This document shows, piece by piece, positions 45,871 to 59,098 of a DNA stretch of 64,000 nucleotides (positions are counted from its first letter, which is position 1; every line of letters starts with the position of its first letter). Source of the stretch: Pisaster brevispinus (taxonomy: Eukaryota > Echinodermata > Asteroidea > Forcipulatida > Asteriidae); NCBI GenBank assembly GCA_023634235.1, contig JAMKCF010000002.1:4641222-4705221 (forward strand), written 5' to 3'. The translations under genes were made by a program, and so were the position numbers. The notes under the pieces are model-generated. The model was not told the origin of the DNA. It searched no databases and was given only the letters and a program-made list of their open reading frames with translations.

Positions 45871-48800
45871 CAGGATTTCACTCTCACAAACTCACAACCA
45901 TCACCCTGAACCACAGCGAATAAACCAAAACTTGTCTCTAACGAGACCTGAGAACTACAGGTTCATTACGAATCACCCACACCCGCAACTGAAGATTGCT
46001 CGAAATTGAGGTATGAAAACATGTTATTGCTAACAAGAGGATCTGCAAAAAATATCCTCGCGGTCTCCCCCACCACCCACATCTTTAATGACGCAATCGT
46101 CAAAATGGCTCATTTTGTCACTCTTAATATATTCGCCCACCACATTCTCCTGTCAAAATGACAAACACTGCGAATAAAATACATGGATACGGCCCCCACC
46201 CATAAAACTTGTAAAAACTTTTTTTGCAATTTTATGGCTTTCAAGTCAACAGTCATAAAGTGTCACTGAATTGGACAGCGCTATCATTTATCTACCACGA
46301 GTCAAAATAAAAACTGAAGCAGAAATTTGCAGTATTAAAAGCACAAATCTTGCATGGGAAGAAGGTATGCAGGGGAAGCCCGAGCCACATACCCCCTCTA
46401 CTGCAGATGCTTCTGCAAAAGTTGGTACCTGACAGTTTTGGGTGAGCATTAACATGACTAAGACAACGCACCGGTTAGGAAATGACTTTGTGTTAATGTT
46501 TGGAAACACGTAATGGACAACAACAACAACACTGGGCATACCAGTATCATAAGCTAAATAAAACGGTTTCAAGTTGTTCAATGTGGACAACTAAGCAAAA
46601 AGGAACAAAAATCGTAATCTACTTACCTGAAAGAAATTCTAGGACCAACCACTAAAGACCCGTTTTTATTCCAAACCAGCCATAAAAAAAACAATCTCTT
46701 AATCGACGACTGTTTAGACAGAAGATCATGTACACATTAAACAACACCGAGGCAAAATAAGTTAGCGAAAGATGACTGCATCAAACAAAAGCAGTGAAGT
46801 GAATAATTCTCACACAGCCCGGCCTTCATAAATAAAAAAATATGTTTGCTTGTGAAAATGCATTACTCTTAATGACATTCGTAGTATCAAGGTTACACTT
46901 ACTGTTGCCAATTGCGCAACCATTGGTTAAATTTCATCCCGTGACCTATAGTGGGTACTGTATACGTCATCACAGCTGCAGTAGCAAAGCCATGCAAGCA
47001 GGTAATGTAAAAGAGAGGAAGCGCTTGCAGTCGGCTTTATTTTAGGTACATATACACTTTTTGGCCACTGGACAGTCTGGTGGAGTTGGTCGGAACTAGG
47101 AGCAATACAGTGCTATCGGGGTCGGTAGTTAATAATATTTAATTGCAACCTGGTCACTGCCGTGCCTTGCTAGTGTCCCGCAAGACAAATGACACTTTAC
47201 TTGTGTTCAATAAGTCTTCGTGTTGATTAGTCTGTTAGGAAAAAAAATCACTTTCATCAATAAAAATCCCGTCACCTCCCCTGCACACCACCTTGGAGCA
47301 GAACATATCACATATTAAGTGGTGCGACTTTTCTTTAATTTGTTGTTTGGTCACTATGAAAAGAGTAAGCAGTAGGGTTGCATTGTGTATAGTAATTCTT
47401 GTGGAGAACCCAATTATCAGGTTGGCATGAGATAACAAGCATTGAGCCCAACACACGTACTAACTTGCCCTACAAGGTTTTGAATTGTCGTATTCAGCTA
47501 CTTTTCCGATTGGTTCTTTACAATCACGTCCTGAAATTCATTAATAGTCTTGGGTTGAATTTATTCAATGATGTCACCGTCTTGAAATTAATTCTCATTT
47601 TTTTCTAAAATTAAACCTGTTGGCAAAATAAGTCATGCATCTTATTCTGTAATTAATGAAATGCAAGCATTATTGTATTTGTCTCAATTTGATTAGCATG
47701 CAACCCCCTGCGTAGGCCTAATGAGCTGCTTATATAATCTGCAAGAGGTTTAAGATCTCGCGGAAAAAAATGTACCTGCCAGATTTCACTGCATTTTTAT
47801 AGGACTATGAGTTGCGGACTGGAGAACTGCCGGAGAATCATAATAACTAAGATCTGCTTTGAAAGTGTAAGAAATCAGTTTGGCTGAATGGCTGCATTTA
47901 CACGAAACTGTTAATGGTCCCAGACATTTTTAAGGACCAAATATCACATTTAAAATAATTAATTTATTTCATTTCAATTTGAAATAAAAGGCTGCTCTGG
48001 CAACCCACTACAGTCGAAGTGTCTACTTCTCGTTAACGGTAATCGAAGAATCAACAACAACAGCAAATAAGAATGTCTAATTTGTTATTCGGTTACGCCA
48101 ATACACTTCTGGTATAGTTTGTTTGAGTAATGTTTTTCTATGTGAGCTATTAGCCTTGATTTGTATTCACTAATTAAACTTAGTGTAGTAAACAAAGTGA
48201 CAGGGAAGCTATGTGTGCTTATTGTTACTTAGTCTGTCGTGGGAAGTTGATATAGTCAATGAATTATACAGAAGTAAACAATAATAAAAAAAATCCTCCG
48301 AAAATGTTTTTTGTTTTCAATGTCTGAAGCAGGCATAAAACCATCATTTTTTATTTTTTTTATTATTATTTTTTTATAACAAATGTTTGTATAAGTTGAT
48401 ACACGTATTTGAAGTTGATAACTTTTAGTATTGTATTTAGTGTATCCTTTTATTCCATACTTGTTTCAAAATAATTTGTTCTTTCCTCGATTTTCCCATA
48501 GTTTGTGAAAAGTCGGACTGCTGCTTAATTTGGGTTCAAGTAAATGTAAAGTGCGTTTGCTTATATCGTTGGTTTAGGTCCGATAACTGAATTACAAATA
48601 TATATATATAATTGTATTTCTGCCGCCGCAAAGCCTCCCGTCAGGAGCCCTGGACGGTCGAAGGAACCCCGCTCGGTCGCTGGTGCCGCACCTGCGAGAA
48701 CTGCACCAAGACGAGAACCAAAGTGACCCTAGATCCTGCCGCTTCGAGAGTGCACGGGGACCGCGGTGTGCACCGCATCGGAGTTTGTGGAAATGTATGT

Positions 48801-49860
48801 CCTCGGAGTATCTTTCCACCTTAAAAGAGAATTACGGGCTGAAGTAGATAAATTCAAAAGAGGGCGCTGCCAGAAAAAGTGTACGTAGTACATAGTACAC
48901 ATTATATACCGCATGGGGGACTATACCTCCCGGAAAACAAATATATATCCTGCCTCCCGGTTGCGTGCACTTCTCCTGGATGCGGCTCCTGGCTGTGTCG
49001 CTGGGAAAAACCGGCCAGCTTGGTGCATCCAACAAGATGATGTTGTTATCGTTACAAACCATTGAACTGAGTACATTTCAATTTGAATAGTTTCTGCTTA
49101 ATTGAAAATTACGATTGTTCACAACAATGTTAACAGCAAGGTAACGTTTTATGAAAAAAAAATGACATCGAATTCTTGTTGAAAATGTTACACATCCTCG
49201 TTCTTATGATGGCGCAATCTAACAAACACGTTTGTTTTGTATTTATATTTAGGACACTCATTGAAACTGACAAGAAACAAATTACGTCAATGGACTCTTT
49301 GCATTGACCGCTATCGCTGCTCAAACAATGGCAACGTGAACGTGTGTATGCGGCCCGCACAACTCTCAGCCAATGATATATCTTCATTGACCCCAATGAG
49401 GGCGCTAATTTGGCTTGTGACGTCATATGCAAGGGGGCCTATCGGTGGTGCGCCTGTATATCAAGAGAGGAAACAGGTTGAAATGTATCTCTGTAAAGTA
49501 GATGTGAATTAAAAACAGCTTTGTTTTGCAGAAAAACACAAATCTTGCGCTTTAACTTACAACCATTAGATAATGACGTCATTTGAGCGGAAATGGAAAG
49601 TAACTGGCTTGGTACTTCAGGAAGCAATCTGGCAGTACAACGTAGTAAGGCGGATATACATGTAAACCCATGATGTGTATAAACTAAACTAAAGAGTTTG
49701 TAACAAATGGCCTCCATTCGTAACCCAGAGCTACATTCAAACCAGTGATAAAAGTCACTTCCTTCAATCAGTGACTTTAACAAGTGTGTATGATTGGCTG
49801 CTCATCGATTGTCAATCAAAACCCAAAGTAGATTGCTGTTCACTTCACTGGAAATGCAAC
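45871..49860. other. Intergenic; no supported gene
   Basis: Short open frames only, with no recognisable domain. Exceptions in composition are the GC-rich block at 48,618-48,840 and the promoter-like area before 49,964. AT-rich low-complexity sequence occurs near 48,340-48,380. Confidence 0.5.
48618..48840 (+). other. GC-rich block of unknown nature
   Basis: About 220 bases of much higher GC than the surroundings. One frame is open across it (to a stop at 48,822) and encodes a Cys-containing stretch with CRTCENCTK and VCGNVC, but it matches nothing I know. It could be an exon fragment, a captured gene piece or a repeat. Confidence 0.3.
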
Positions 49861-49861
49861 A

Positions 49862-49963
49862 GTATTTAAACCGCTGTACAAGCAGCAATGCTCAAAACAA
49901 CTTTTACATTTTAACAGAAAATAGGAACCGAGAGAACTCCAACTACAAGAACTCAGCACCAAG
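49862..49963 (+). promoter_or_regulatory. Candidate promoter and non-coding first exon with splice donor
   Basis: A TATA-like TATTTAAA at 49,863-49,870 is followed some 25-30 bases later by a plausible start region. A purine-rich leader runs to CACCAAG, directly followed by a consensus splice donor GTAAGTG at 49,964. No ORF of note lies in this exon, so it would be 5'UTR. The next convincing coding exon on this strand is C1q-2 at 59,099, which starts right after a splice acceptor. A 9.1-kb first intron joining them is possible but unproven. Confidence 0.4.
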
Positions 49964-50500
49964 GTAAGTGTTTCTCGTTATACTGCTGGCCCCGGCTGTG
50001 GTCTCAACATGCAAGTAGCGCATTTTACGGTAACCTGATCTAAGGCGGTTGCAGATTTCGACCCCAAATGAGGTTTCAATCTATGCAACTAAAGTTCTCA
50101 TGCGGTAGTGGAGCCTCGACTCTACACCTAGCTCTCTCATCTTAGTGTACTGTCGCGGTACTGTGATTGTACAGATCCATGCATGGATTTATATTTACTA
50201 TCAAAACCACGCTATTGTAGCATTGATTTTTACGGGTGTTTTTCACCATACCTGCAGGTGAATTCGTGTAACTAGTTTTGAACGAGGCTAAGTTATTTGC
50301 TAAGAACTTCATCGCTTAGATTCAGTGCAATGTTTTGTTCAATTAGTGTAACAGCTTATCACTACATATTTACATCGGACTGTGCTGGACAGTCTCTTCG
50401 ATGTTGAGTACTTTGCCAACATACATTTTAAAAATAAATTCGGGTAAAACTATTGCAAACTTGAATACATAGTTAGTTAATATTTTGAACACATTATTAG

Positions 50501-50715
50501 CTGTTCCGACTTAGCAGTCGGAACAGGTTTTGTTTTTCTTGGGATTATTATTTTTAGCTGTTCCGACTTAGCAGTCGGAACAGGTTTTGTTTTTCTTGGG
50601 ATTATTATTGTTATTATTATTATTATTATTAGCTGTTCCGACTTAGCAGTCGGAACAGGTTTTGTTTTTCTTGGGATTATTATTTTTAGCTGTTCCGACT
50701 TAGCAGTCGGAACAG
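50501..50715 (+). repeat. Four perfect hairpins with ATT tracts
   Basis: CTGTTCCGAC-TTAGCA-GTCGGAACAG occurs at 50,501-50,526, 50,558-50,583, 50,633-50,658 and 50,690-50,715. Each has a 10-bp perfect stem and 6-base loop and is followed by GTTTTGTTTTTCTTGGGATTATTATT. A longer ATT run follows the last (about 50,740-50,785). Confidence 0.9.
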
Positions 50716-50739
50716 GTTTTGTTTTTCTTGGGATTATTA

Positions 50740-50787
<48 letters not shown>

Positions 50788-51559
50788 TTTGTTTCTGTCA
50801 AAATTGCCATAGCATTTGAACACGATTTTGTACGAACCTTAACTCTTAAATAATAAAAATGGGAGACTTAATTCTTATATAAAACTGAAGCTTAGTACAT
50901 GAACTTGTCATAAAAATAAAGTTGTTAAAATTATTAATTAATTAGCTGAGTAACAATGACATGAATATTTAATTAGGCAATCTTGTTCCCACCATATCTC
51001 AAGAAGTATATGTCTGATCCTCAAACTGTTTTCAAATATAGACTTGTCTTATTATGTAGCTACGCAGCGTGGCAAAAAAAATCTTAAAACGTCATCAATG
51101 ACGTCATTTGTTGGCGCGTTTTTGTTCTGTGTACAAAACACTTGGCGCTGAAAGGGCAAATGTTTTGACAGTCAAAAACACGATATTTTCAATTAAAATT
51201 ACAAATTAGTTTCCAAAATTACATAAACTGTTTTGAAAAGTTAATTGCTTTTAATAAGAGATGTTCCTGGTCATTAAAACTAATCAAAGTAGAAAAATTT
51301 CCACGATAATTAACGATTCAGTGACAAATCGGACACCAATGGCTAGCCATTATTGAGTCGTGGAGACGACTAAAAATGTAGTCAGGATGCCCTGCGACAC
51401 AGAGAAAAATGCACGCGAAATGCCGTAACGAAATAGCCGACTTCTGGGTACCAGTCGCTGCACACTATTTATACAAAAATATCAATCTACAGCGTATTGA
51501 AACGGTGGCTTGTGCATGTGTACAGTTATAGAACTTGGTGGGCATGGAGATTAGCTTAG

Positions 51560-52650
51560 GAAAACCGTGATCCAATGTTGACCTTTACTTAGGGGTCAAC
51601 CGGAAGTGGGACCATATCTCAAGAACTACACAACCGATTTTCAAACTTTTTACAGTTATAAGACTCCTTGGGCACTGAAGATCAGCCTTGGGTAACCGTG
51701 ACCCCACGTTGACCTTAACTTCCGGGTCAACCGGAAGTGAGGCCATATCTCAAGTACTACACAACCGATTTTCAAACTGTTTTTAGTTATAGACTCCTTG
51801 GGCATTGGAGATTAGTTTTGGGAAATCGTGACCCAATGTTGACCTTTACTAGGGGTCAACCGGAAGTGGGACCATATCTCAAGAACTACACAACCGATTT
51901 TCAAACTTTCTTCAGTTATAGACTCCTTGGGCACTAAAGATCAGCCTTGGTTAACCATGACCCCATGTTGACCTTTACTTCCAGGTCTACCGGAAGTGAG
52001 ACCATATCTCAAGAACTACACAACCGATTTTCAAACATTTTTCAGTTATAGACTCCTTGGGCATTGGAGATTAGTTTTGGGAAACCGTGACCCCATGTCG
52101 ATGTTTACTTCCAGGTCTACCGGAAGTGAGACCATATCTCAAGAACTACACAACCGATTTTCAAACTTTTTTCAGTTATAGACTCCTTGGGCACCAAAGA
52201 TCAGCCTTGGGTAACCATGACCCCATGTTGACCTTTACTTCCGGGTCAACCGGAAGTAAGACCATATCTCAAGAACTACACAACCGATTTTCAAACTTTT
52301 TTCAGTTATAGACTCCTTGGGCACCAAAGATCAGCCTTGGGTAACCATGACCCCATGTTGACCTTTACTAGGGGTCAACCGGAAGTGGGACCATATCTCA
52401 AGAACTACACAACCGATTTTCAATTTCTTTTCAGTTATAGATCCTTTGAGCATTAAATATTGAACTTGGGTAACCCTGACCCCATGTTGACCTTTACTTC
52501 CGGGTCAACTGGAAGTGGGCCTATATCTCAATAATTACTTAGCCAATTTTCTTTGTTTTCAGTTATAAACCCTTTGAGCATTGAAGATAAGCCTTGGGTT
52601 ACCGTAACCCCATGTTGACCTTTAATTCCGGGTCAACCGGAAATGGAACC
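51560..52650 (+). repeat. Array of about 130-bp units, block 1
   Basis: The unit holds CCATATCTCAAGAACTACAC, AACCGATTTTCAAAC, AGTTATAGACTCCTTGGGCA, GTTGACCTTTACT and GGTCAACCGGAAGTG. About eight units alternate between GGAGATTAG- and AAAGATCAG-type variants. Short open frames through it are by-products of the repeat. Confidence 0.85.
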
Positions 52651-53599
52651 ATATCGTTCAATCTTGAACATAGGCTCACTTTAAATGTCTGGATCAATTA
52701 ATCAAAGCACAACAAAACGGAACAGCTTTGTGTTTGTTCACAAACACTTAGTGTCTAGTTATTATTATTATTATTATTCTTTGTTTCTGTCAAAATTGCC
52801 ATAGCTTTTGTACACGATTTTGTACGAACCTAAGCTCTAAAATAATAGATATGGGAGATTCAGATCTTACATCAAATTGAAGCTTAGAACATGAAATTAT
52901 GCTAAGAGTAAAATTGTTCAAGTTCTTCATTAATTAGCTGAGTTATAATGACATGAATATTTAATTAGGCAATCTTGTTCCCACCATATCTCAAGAAGTA
53001 TATGTCTGATCCTCAAACTGTTTTCAAATATAGACTCGTCTTATTATGTAGCTCTGTAGCGTGGCAAAAAATTCATAAAACGTCATCAATGACGTCATTT
53101 GTTGGCGCGTTTTTGTTCTGTGTACAAAACACTTGGCGCTGAAAGGGCAAATGTTTTGACAGTCAAAAACACGATATTTTCAATTAAAATTACGAATTAG
53201 TTTCCTAAATTACATAAACTGTTTTGAAAAGTTAATTGCTTTTAATAAGAGATGTTCCTGGTCATTAAAACTAATCAAAGTAGAACAATTTCCACGATAA
53301 TTAACGATTCAGTGACAAATCGGACACCAATGGCTTGGAGACAAGGTTCCGTTCATCGACACAAAATGTAGTCAGGATGCCCTGCGACACAGAGAAAAAT
53401 GCACGCGAAATGCCGTAACGAAATAGCCGACTTCTGGGTACCAGTCGCTGCACACTATATATACAAAAATATCGATCTATAGCGTATTGAAACGGTGGCT
53501 TGTGCATGTGTACATGTACGTCGTGATTCTGTTGCCCAGGGCGCTCGACGATTTTGTCCCGGGCGCTACATTTGAATATTTAACTAGTTAATCTTTGCA

Positions 53600-54355
53600 G
53601 CACCATATCTCAAGAAGTACACAGCCGATTTTCAAACTTTTATCAGTTATAGACTCCTTGGGCATTGGAGATTAGCTTTGGGAAAACGTGACCCAATGTT
53701 GACCTTTATTTAGGGATCAACCGGAAGTGGGACCATATCTCAAGAACTACACAACCGATTTTCAAACATTTTTCAGTTATAGACTCCTTGGGCATTGGAG
53801 ATTAGCTTTGGGAAACCGTGACCCAATGTTGACCTTTACTTAGGGGTCAACCAGAAGTGGGACCATATCTCAAGAACTACACAACCGATTTTCAAACTTT
53901 TTTCAGTTATAGACTCCTTGGGCACCAAAGATCAGCCTTGGGTAACCATGACCCCATGTTGACCTTTACTTCCGGGTCAACCGGAAGTGAGACCATATCT
54001 CAAGAACTACACAACCGATTTTCAAACTTTTTTCAGTTATAGACTCCTTGGGCACCAAAGATCAGCCTTGGGTAACCATGACCCCATGTTGACCTTTACT
54101 AGGGGTCAACCGGAAGTGGGACCATATCTCAAGAACTACACAACCGATTTTCAATTTCTTTTCATTAATAGATCCTTTGAGCATTAAAGATTGAACTTGG
54201 GTAACCCTGACCCCATGTTGACCTTTACTTCCGGGTCAACTGGAAGTGGGCCTATATCTCAATAATTACTTAGCCAATTTTCTTTGTTTTCAGTTATAAA
54301 CCCTTTGAGCATTGAAGATAAGCCTTGGGTTACCGTAACCCCATGTTGACCTTTA
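53600..54355 (+). repeat. Array of about 130-bp units, block 2
   Basis: About six units of the same family. The block stops abruptly in the middle of a unit at ACCTTTAATT, where the third body copy begins. Confidence 0.85.
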
Positions 54356-55179
54356 ATTATTCTTTGTTTCTGTCAAAATTGCCATAGCTTTTGTACACGA
54401 TTTTGTACGAACCTAATCTCTAAAATAATAAATATGGGAGATTCAGATCTTACATCAAATTGAAGCTTAGAACATGAAATTATGCTAAGAGTAAAATTGT
54501 TCAAGTTCTTCATTAATTAGCTGAGTTATAATGACATGAATATTTAATTAGGCAATCTTGTTCCCACCATATCTCAAGAAGTATATGTCTGATCCTCAAA
54601 CTGTTTCCAAATATAGACTCGTCTTATTATGTAGCTCAGCAGCGTGGCAAAAAATTCAGAAAACGTCATCAATGACGTCATTTGTTGGCGCGTTTTTGTT
54701 CTGTGTACAAAACACTTGGCGCTGAAAGGGCAAATGTTTTGACAGTCAAAAACACGATATTTTCAATTAAAATTACGAATTAGTTTCCTAAATTACATAA
54801 ACTGTTTTGAAAAGTTAATTGCTTTTAATAAGAGATGTTCCTGGTCATTAAAACTAATCAAAGTAGAACAATTTCCACGATAATTAACGATTCAGTGACA
54901 AATCGGACACCAATGGCTTGGAGACAAGGTTTCGTTCATCGACTAAAAATGTAGTCAGGATGCCCTGCGACACAGAGAAAAATGCACGCGAAATGCCGTA
55001 ACGAAATAGCCGACTTCTGGGTACCAGTCGCTGCACACTATTTATACAAAAATATCGATCTATAGCGTATTTAAACGGTGGCTTGTGCATGTGTACATGT
55101 ACGTCGTGATTCTGTTGCCCAGGGCGCTCGACGATTTTGTCCCGGGCGCTACATTTGAATATTTAACTAGTTAATCTTT

Positions 55180-56230
55180 GCAGCACCATATCTCAAGAAG
55201 TACACAGCCGATTTTCAAACTTTTATCAGTTATAGACTCCTTGGGCATTGGAGATTAGCTTTGGGAAAACGTGACCCAATATTGACCTTTATTTAGGGGT
55301 CAACCGGAAGTGGGACCATATCTCAAGAACTACACAACCGATTTTCAAAATTTTTCAGTTATAGACTCCTTGGGCATTGGAGATTAGCTTTGGGAAATCG
55401 TGACCCAATGTTGACCTTTACTTAGGGGTCAACCAGAAGTGGGACCATATCTCAAGAACTACACAACCGATTTTCAAACTTTTTTCAGTTATAGACTCCT
55501 TGGGCACCAAAGATCAGCCTTGGGTAACCATGACCCCATGTTGACCTTTACTTCCGGGTCAACCGGAAGTGAGACCATATCTCAAGAACTACACAACCGA
55601 TTTTCAAACTTTTTTCAGTTATAGACTCCTTGGCATTGGAGATTAGTTTTGGGAAATCGTGACCCAATGTTGACCTTTACTAGGGGTCAAACGGAAGTGG
55701 GACCATATCTCAAGAACTACATAACCGATTTTCAATTTCTTTTCAGTTATAGATCCTCTGAGCATTAAAGATTGAACTTGGGTAACCCTGACCCCATGTT
55801 GACCTTTACTTCCGGGTCAACTGGAAGTGGGCCTATATCTCAATAATTACTTAGCCAATTTTCAATTTCTTTCAGTTACATACCCTTTAAGCATTGAATA
55901 TTAAACTAGGGTTACCATGACCCCATGTTAACCTTTCCTTCCGGGTAGACCGGAAGTGGGATCATTACTCAAGAATTACACAACCCATTTTCAAATTTTT
56001 TTCAGTGATAGAGTCTTTGAGAATTGAAGATTAGCCTTGTTCTACCGTCACCCAATGTTGATCTTACTTCTAGGTCAACCGGAAGTGGGACCATATCTCA
56101 AGAACTACAGAGCCGATTTTCTTTGTTTTCAGTTATAAACCCTTTGAGCAATGAAGATAAGCCTTGGGTTACCGTAACCCCATGTTGACCTTTAATTCCG
56201 GGTCAACCGGAAATGGAACCATATCGTTCA
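55180..56230 (+). repeat. Array of about 130-bp units, block 3
   Basis: About eight units, the last ones more diverged, ending in the 56,288 tail. Confidence 0.85.
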
Positions 56231-56335
56231 ATCTTGAACTTAGGCTCACTTTAAATGTCTGGATCAATTAATCAAAGCACAACAAAACGGAACAGCTTTG
56301 TGTTTGTTCACAAACACTTAGTGTCTAGTTATTTG

Positions 56336-57335
56336 TTGTTTTAGTTGTTGGGTCAACATTAAACGATTGTGGCATGCTATTATGTGGTTCATAGTGTTGC
56401 GACATGGAGCAACCGGGGCGAAGCCGATATACATTTTGTCCCAAAGGTGTACAGAGCACTGGGACCCATCACAGAGTTTGCAACAATAGTTGCGTTACAA
56501 AATGATAATACAACTTGTATTACTAGGCGAACAGGTTCCTTTTTAACTATTGTTTAGGTTTTTTCGGGTTTCTTTTCTTCATATTTTGGGAGTAATTTAT
56601 AGCAACTTTTTTTTGAAGTTGTTTTCGAAATGTAAAAACTATGTTGTCTTTCTTCATAAAATATTGCTTGAGGAACTAAGTAGGCATCCGGTTCACTTGT
56701 ATTACCAAATTTAACAATATTTTGATTTACACCTTTTTCTTAGCAAAAACAAGACAAATTGTCACATGTTGTACTCTAGAATGTCATTGAATCATAAAAG
56801 CATAAATAAATACACACACCTTTTTATTTACAATGTTTACTTCATTATTGGGAAAGCTGAAACAAAAACAAAGGTTTGTTAGTAGTTCGAGTGATTATAA
56901 TTTACGTAAGAGGATACATTTTTGAATCCCGTGTTCTTCGAAATCAGCCAAAAGGAGGAGGGGTAGAAATGTGTATCATTTGCTGCTCAAACACGGTTAA
57001 ACAGAGTAGAGGACCCTAATTTTCTATCTCGTTTTACTCAAACCCAGCTGAAGAGAGCTGGAGGGGTATAGTTTTTATCAATTGTTCTTCAAACCCAGCC
57101 GAAAAGGGGACGGAATAAAAAAAACTGCGTCCGTTGCTGCTCAAACAAAGTGAAACAAGAGAATGGGTACATTTTGTTTATCACTTAATCCCTCCTCAAA
57201 CAAGTCAAAATTTGCACAAAATTGCAAAACAAAACCGGAGTTTATCATTTTTGTAATTGTTATCTTAGAACATTAGGTTGATTAGAAAAAATCTGGAACA
57301 AGTTAAAACAAAAAAAATAAGAGAACATGTAAAAT
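56336..57335. other. Intergenic; no gene seen
   Basis: Loosely repeated short phrases (CTCAAAC..AGC.GAA, GAGGGGTA) occur at 56,950-57,180. Nothing coding is recognised. Confidence 0.4.
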
Positions 57336-57616
<281 letters not shown>

Positions 57617-58750
57617 ATATAATTAATTAAAGAAATAAAGACATAAATAAAGTATGTGCTAAGTTGTTAAGCTTTTGATTAAAACCCTCGATGAAAAACT
57701 ATTGACACAGTAGGCAAAACGACAAAAGTTGTTCAAAACGGTTCAGTACGTAGAGCGCTGACACGTTATTTCTGAGGGTTTGAGGTTCACATCTTGCTAT
57801 GTTTTTATTTGTTCATTCCAAATCAACTGTTTTGATGTATACGAATCAGTATGTAACTCACTAGAAATTGCATCAACTCCGTCAACTCTGAAGCTCACAG
57901 GGAACGTTTGGGTGGGTTTGTGTTTGACGGAAAGCCGTTCTCGAAATCTGCCAATTCACCAAAGGTGACTTTGGTGGCCCAAAATAACAACAACCTACTT
58001 GGTATTCAGATGAGTATTGGAAGTTGCCGTACAAATTTATTTCCTTCTCTTCTCCGTGGTCTGAGCGGTACCAGGTGACACCAGGCGGTCAACGCATAAT
58101 GTTTTAGGAATCATTTACTTTTCTAGAGTACAAACGACGCCTCAAAAATAGCCCTCCAACGAAAAATAAAAGTAAAGTAGTGTTTTAAGAGTTTACAATA
58201 ATCTGTTTTCAGTCTAGAAAAATACGAAGGTACAAATTTACCCGGATTCCGGTTCCAGAGGACCGTGTTAATGAACTATGAGATATCGCCCAACTCACAA
58301 GGCCGGACGGCCACTTCAAGATGAGGGCTACAACCCATATCAACGTTGCCAGCTATACTCCTGGAGCTGGAACAGGGTTACCCCCTTTACAGTCCGTAAG
58401 GATATAGGCATGGGTATTATCCACTAGGAGCCTGGCTGGTAGAGCAGAATGCACTTCTCTCCCAACTTGTTACAAAGCAATTATGGTTTTACCCTTAGCA
58501 AACAAAATCTTATCATCCGAAATCAAACGAAATCTACGTTTTTCCTAAACCTTTAAAATATTGAGGTCTTCGGCCAACAAAATACAATTCTAAATGATTT
58601 GTTGTGTGTATTTGTTGGCATACTTTTACCGAAAGATGACGATATTGAAATTTTTGTTGTGGGATACTTTCATCCAAACCTTTTGAAGAAACACAGGACC
58701 AAAAATTTGAAGTTTTTTGTTGTTGTCGTGTAAGGTTTACGTTTTGGAAA
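57617..58750. other. Intergenic with possible SINE pieces; no gene seen
   Basis: Weak tRNA-like words occur near 57,740-57,790 (TACGTAGAGCGCTGACACG, GAGGTTCACATC) and 58,430-58,450 (TGGCTGGTAGAGCAG). The B boxes are imperfect, so no SINE is called. Confidence 0.35.
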
Positions 58751-59074
58751 TAAAATTAAAAGACCGAATTGAATCACTGGAGAGTAGTTGTCATCCAGGT
58801 CCTTCCGTCTGGTGTCGTCATATTTTGTGTTGTATATGAACCCGTCTTTACGCCATCTGTGATCGACGGTGACTGTATTCTCGCAGTGACACAATTTATA
58901 ATAAATTGTGACGTCCTTCTTGATCTAGGTGTACGTTTGGAGTTCCGTAAAACCGAAACGCTAGAATTAATACCGCAATCATGAAAAGAGCCAATTTGAA
59001 AAATAACAAAACAACAACAACAACAACAACAACAACTAATTTGTATACTTACGAACAATTTTATAATCGCTATT

Positions 59075-59098
59075 TTTCTTCCATATTTTTAATTTCAG
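59075..59098 (+). promoter_or_regulatory. Probable 3' splice site of C1q-2
   Basis: A T-rich tract ending TTTCAG directly precedes the start codon, as in C1q-1. Confidence 0.55.

Larger units (their letters stand above)
50499..56335 (+). mobile_element. Nested tandem-repeat element block with Helentron/HINE-like ends
   Basis: Head sequences (AGCTGTTCCGACTTAGCAG...) occur four times at 50,499-50,780, each followed by GGGATTATTATT. Three body copies start with CTTTGTTTCTGTCAAAATTG (about 50,787, 52,778 and 54,361). Each has a single-copy part and then an array of units of about 130 bases. Two tails (52,718-52,757 and 56,288-56,330) carry CGGAACAGCT, the inverted form of the head, then the hairpin GTGTTTG TTCA CAAACAC, then CTAG. 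Subterminal inverted repeats, an internal tandem array and a 3' hairpin are the plan of non-autonomous Helentron (HINE) elements. The arrangement suggests copies inserted into each other's ATT tracts. Confidence 0.6.

Noticed and set aside
51737..55624. Small proteins of the type YLKNYTTDFQTFFSYRLLGH
   Set aside because: They are by-products of the 130-bp satellite unit; they break wherever unit length changes.
57735..57795. tRNA-derived SINE near 57.7 kb
   Set aside because: The A-box-like part is acceptable but the B box (GTTCACATC) departs from the consensus, and no second copy is seen in the window.
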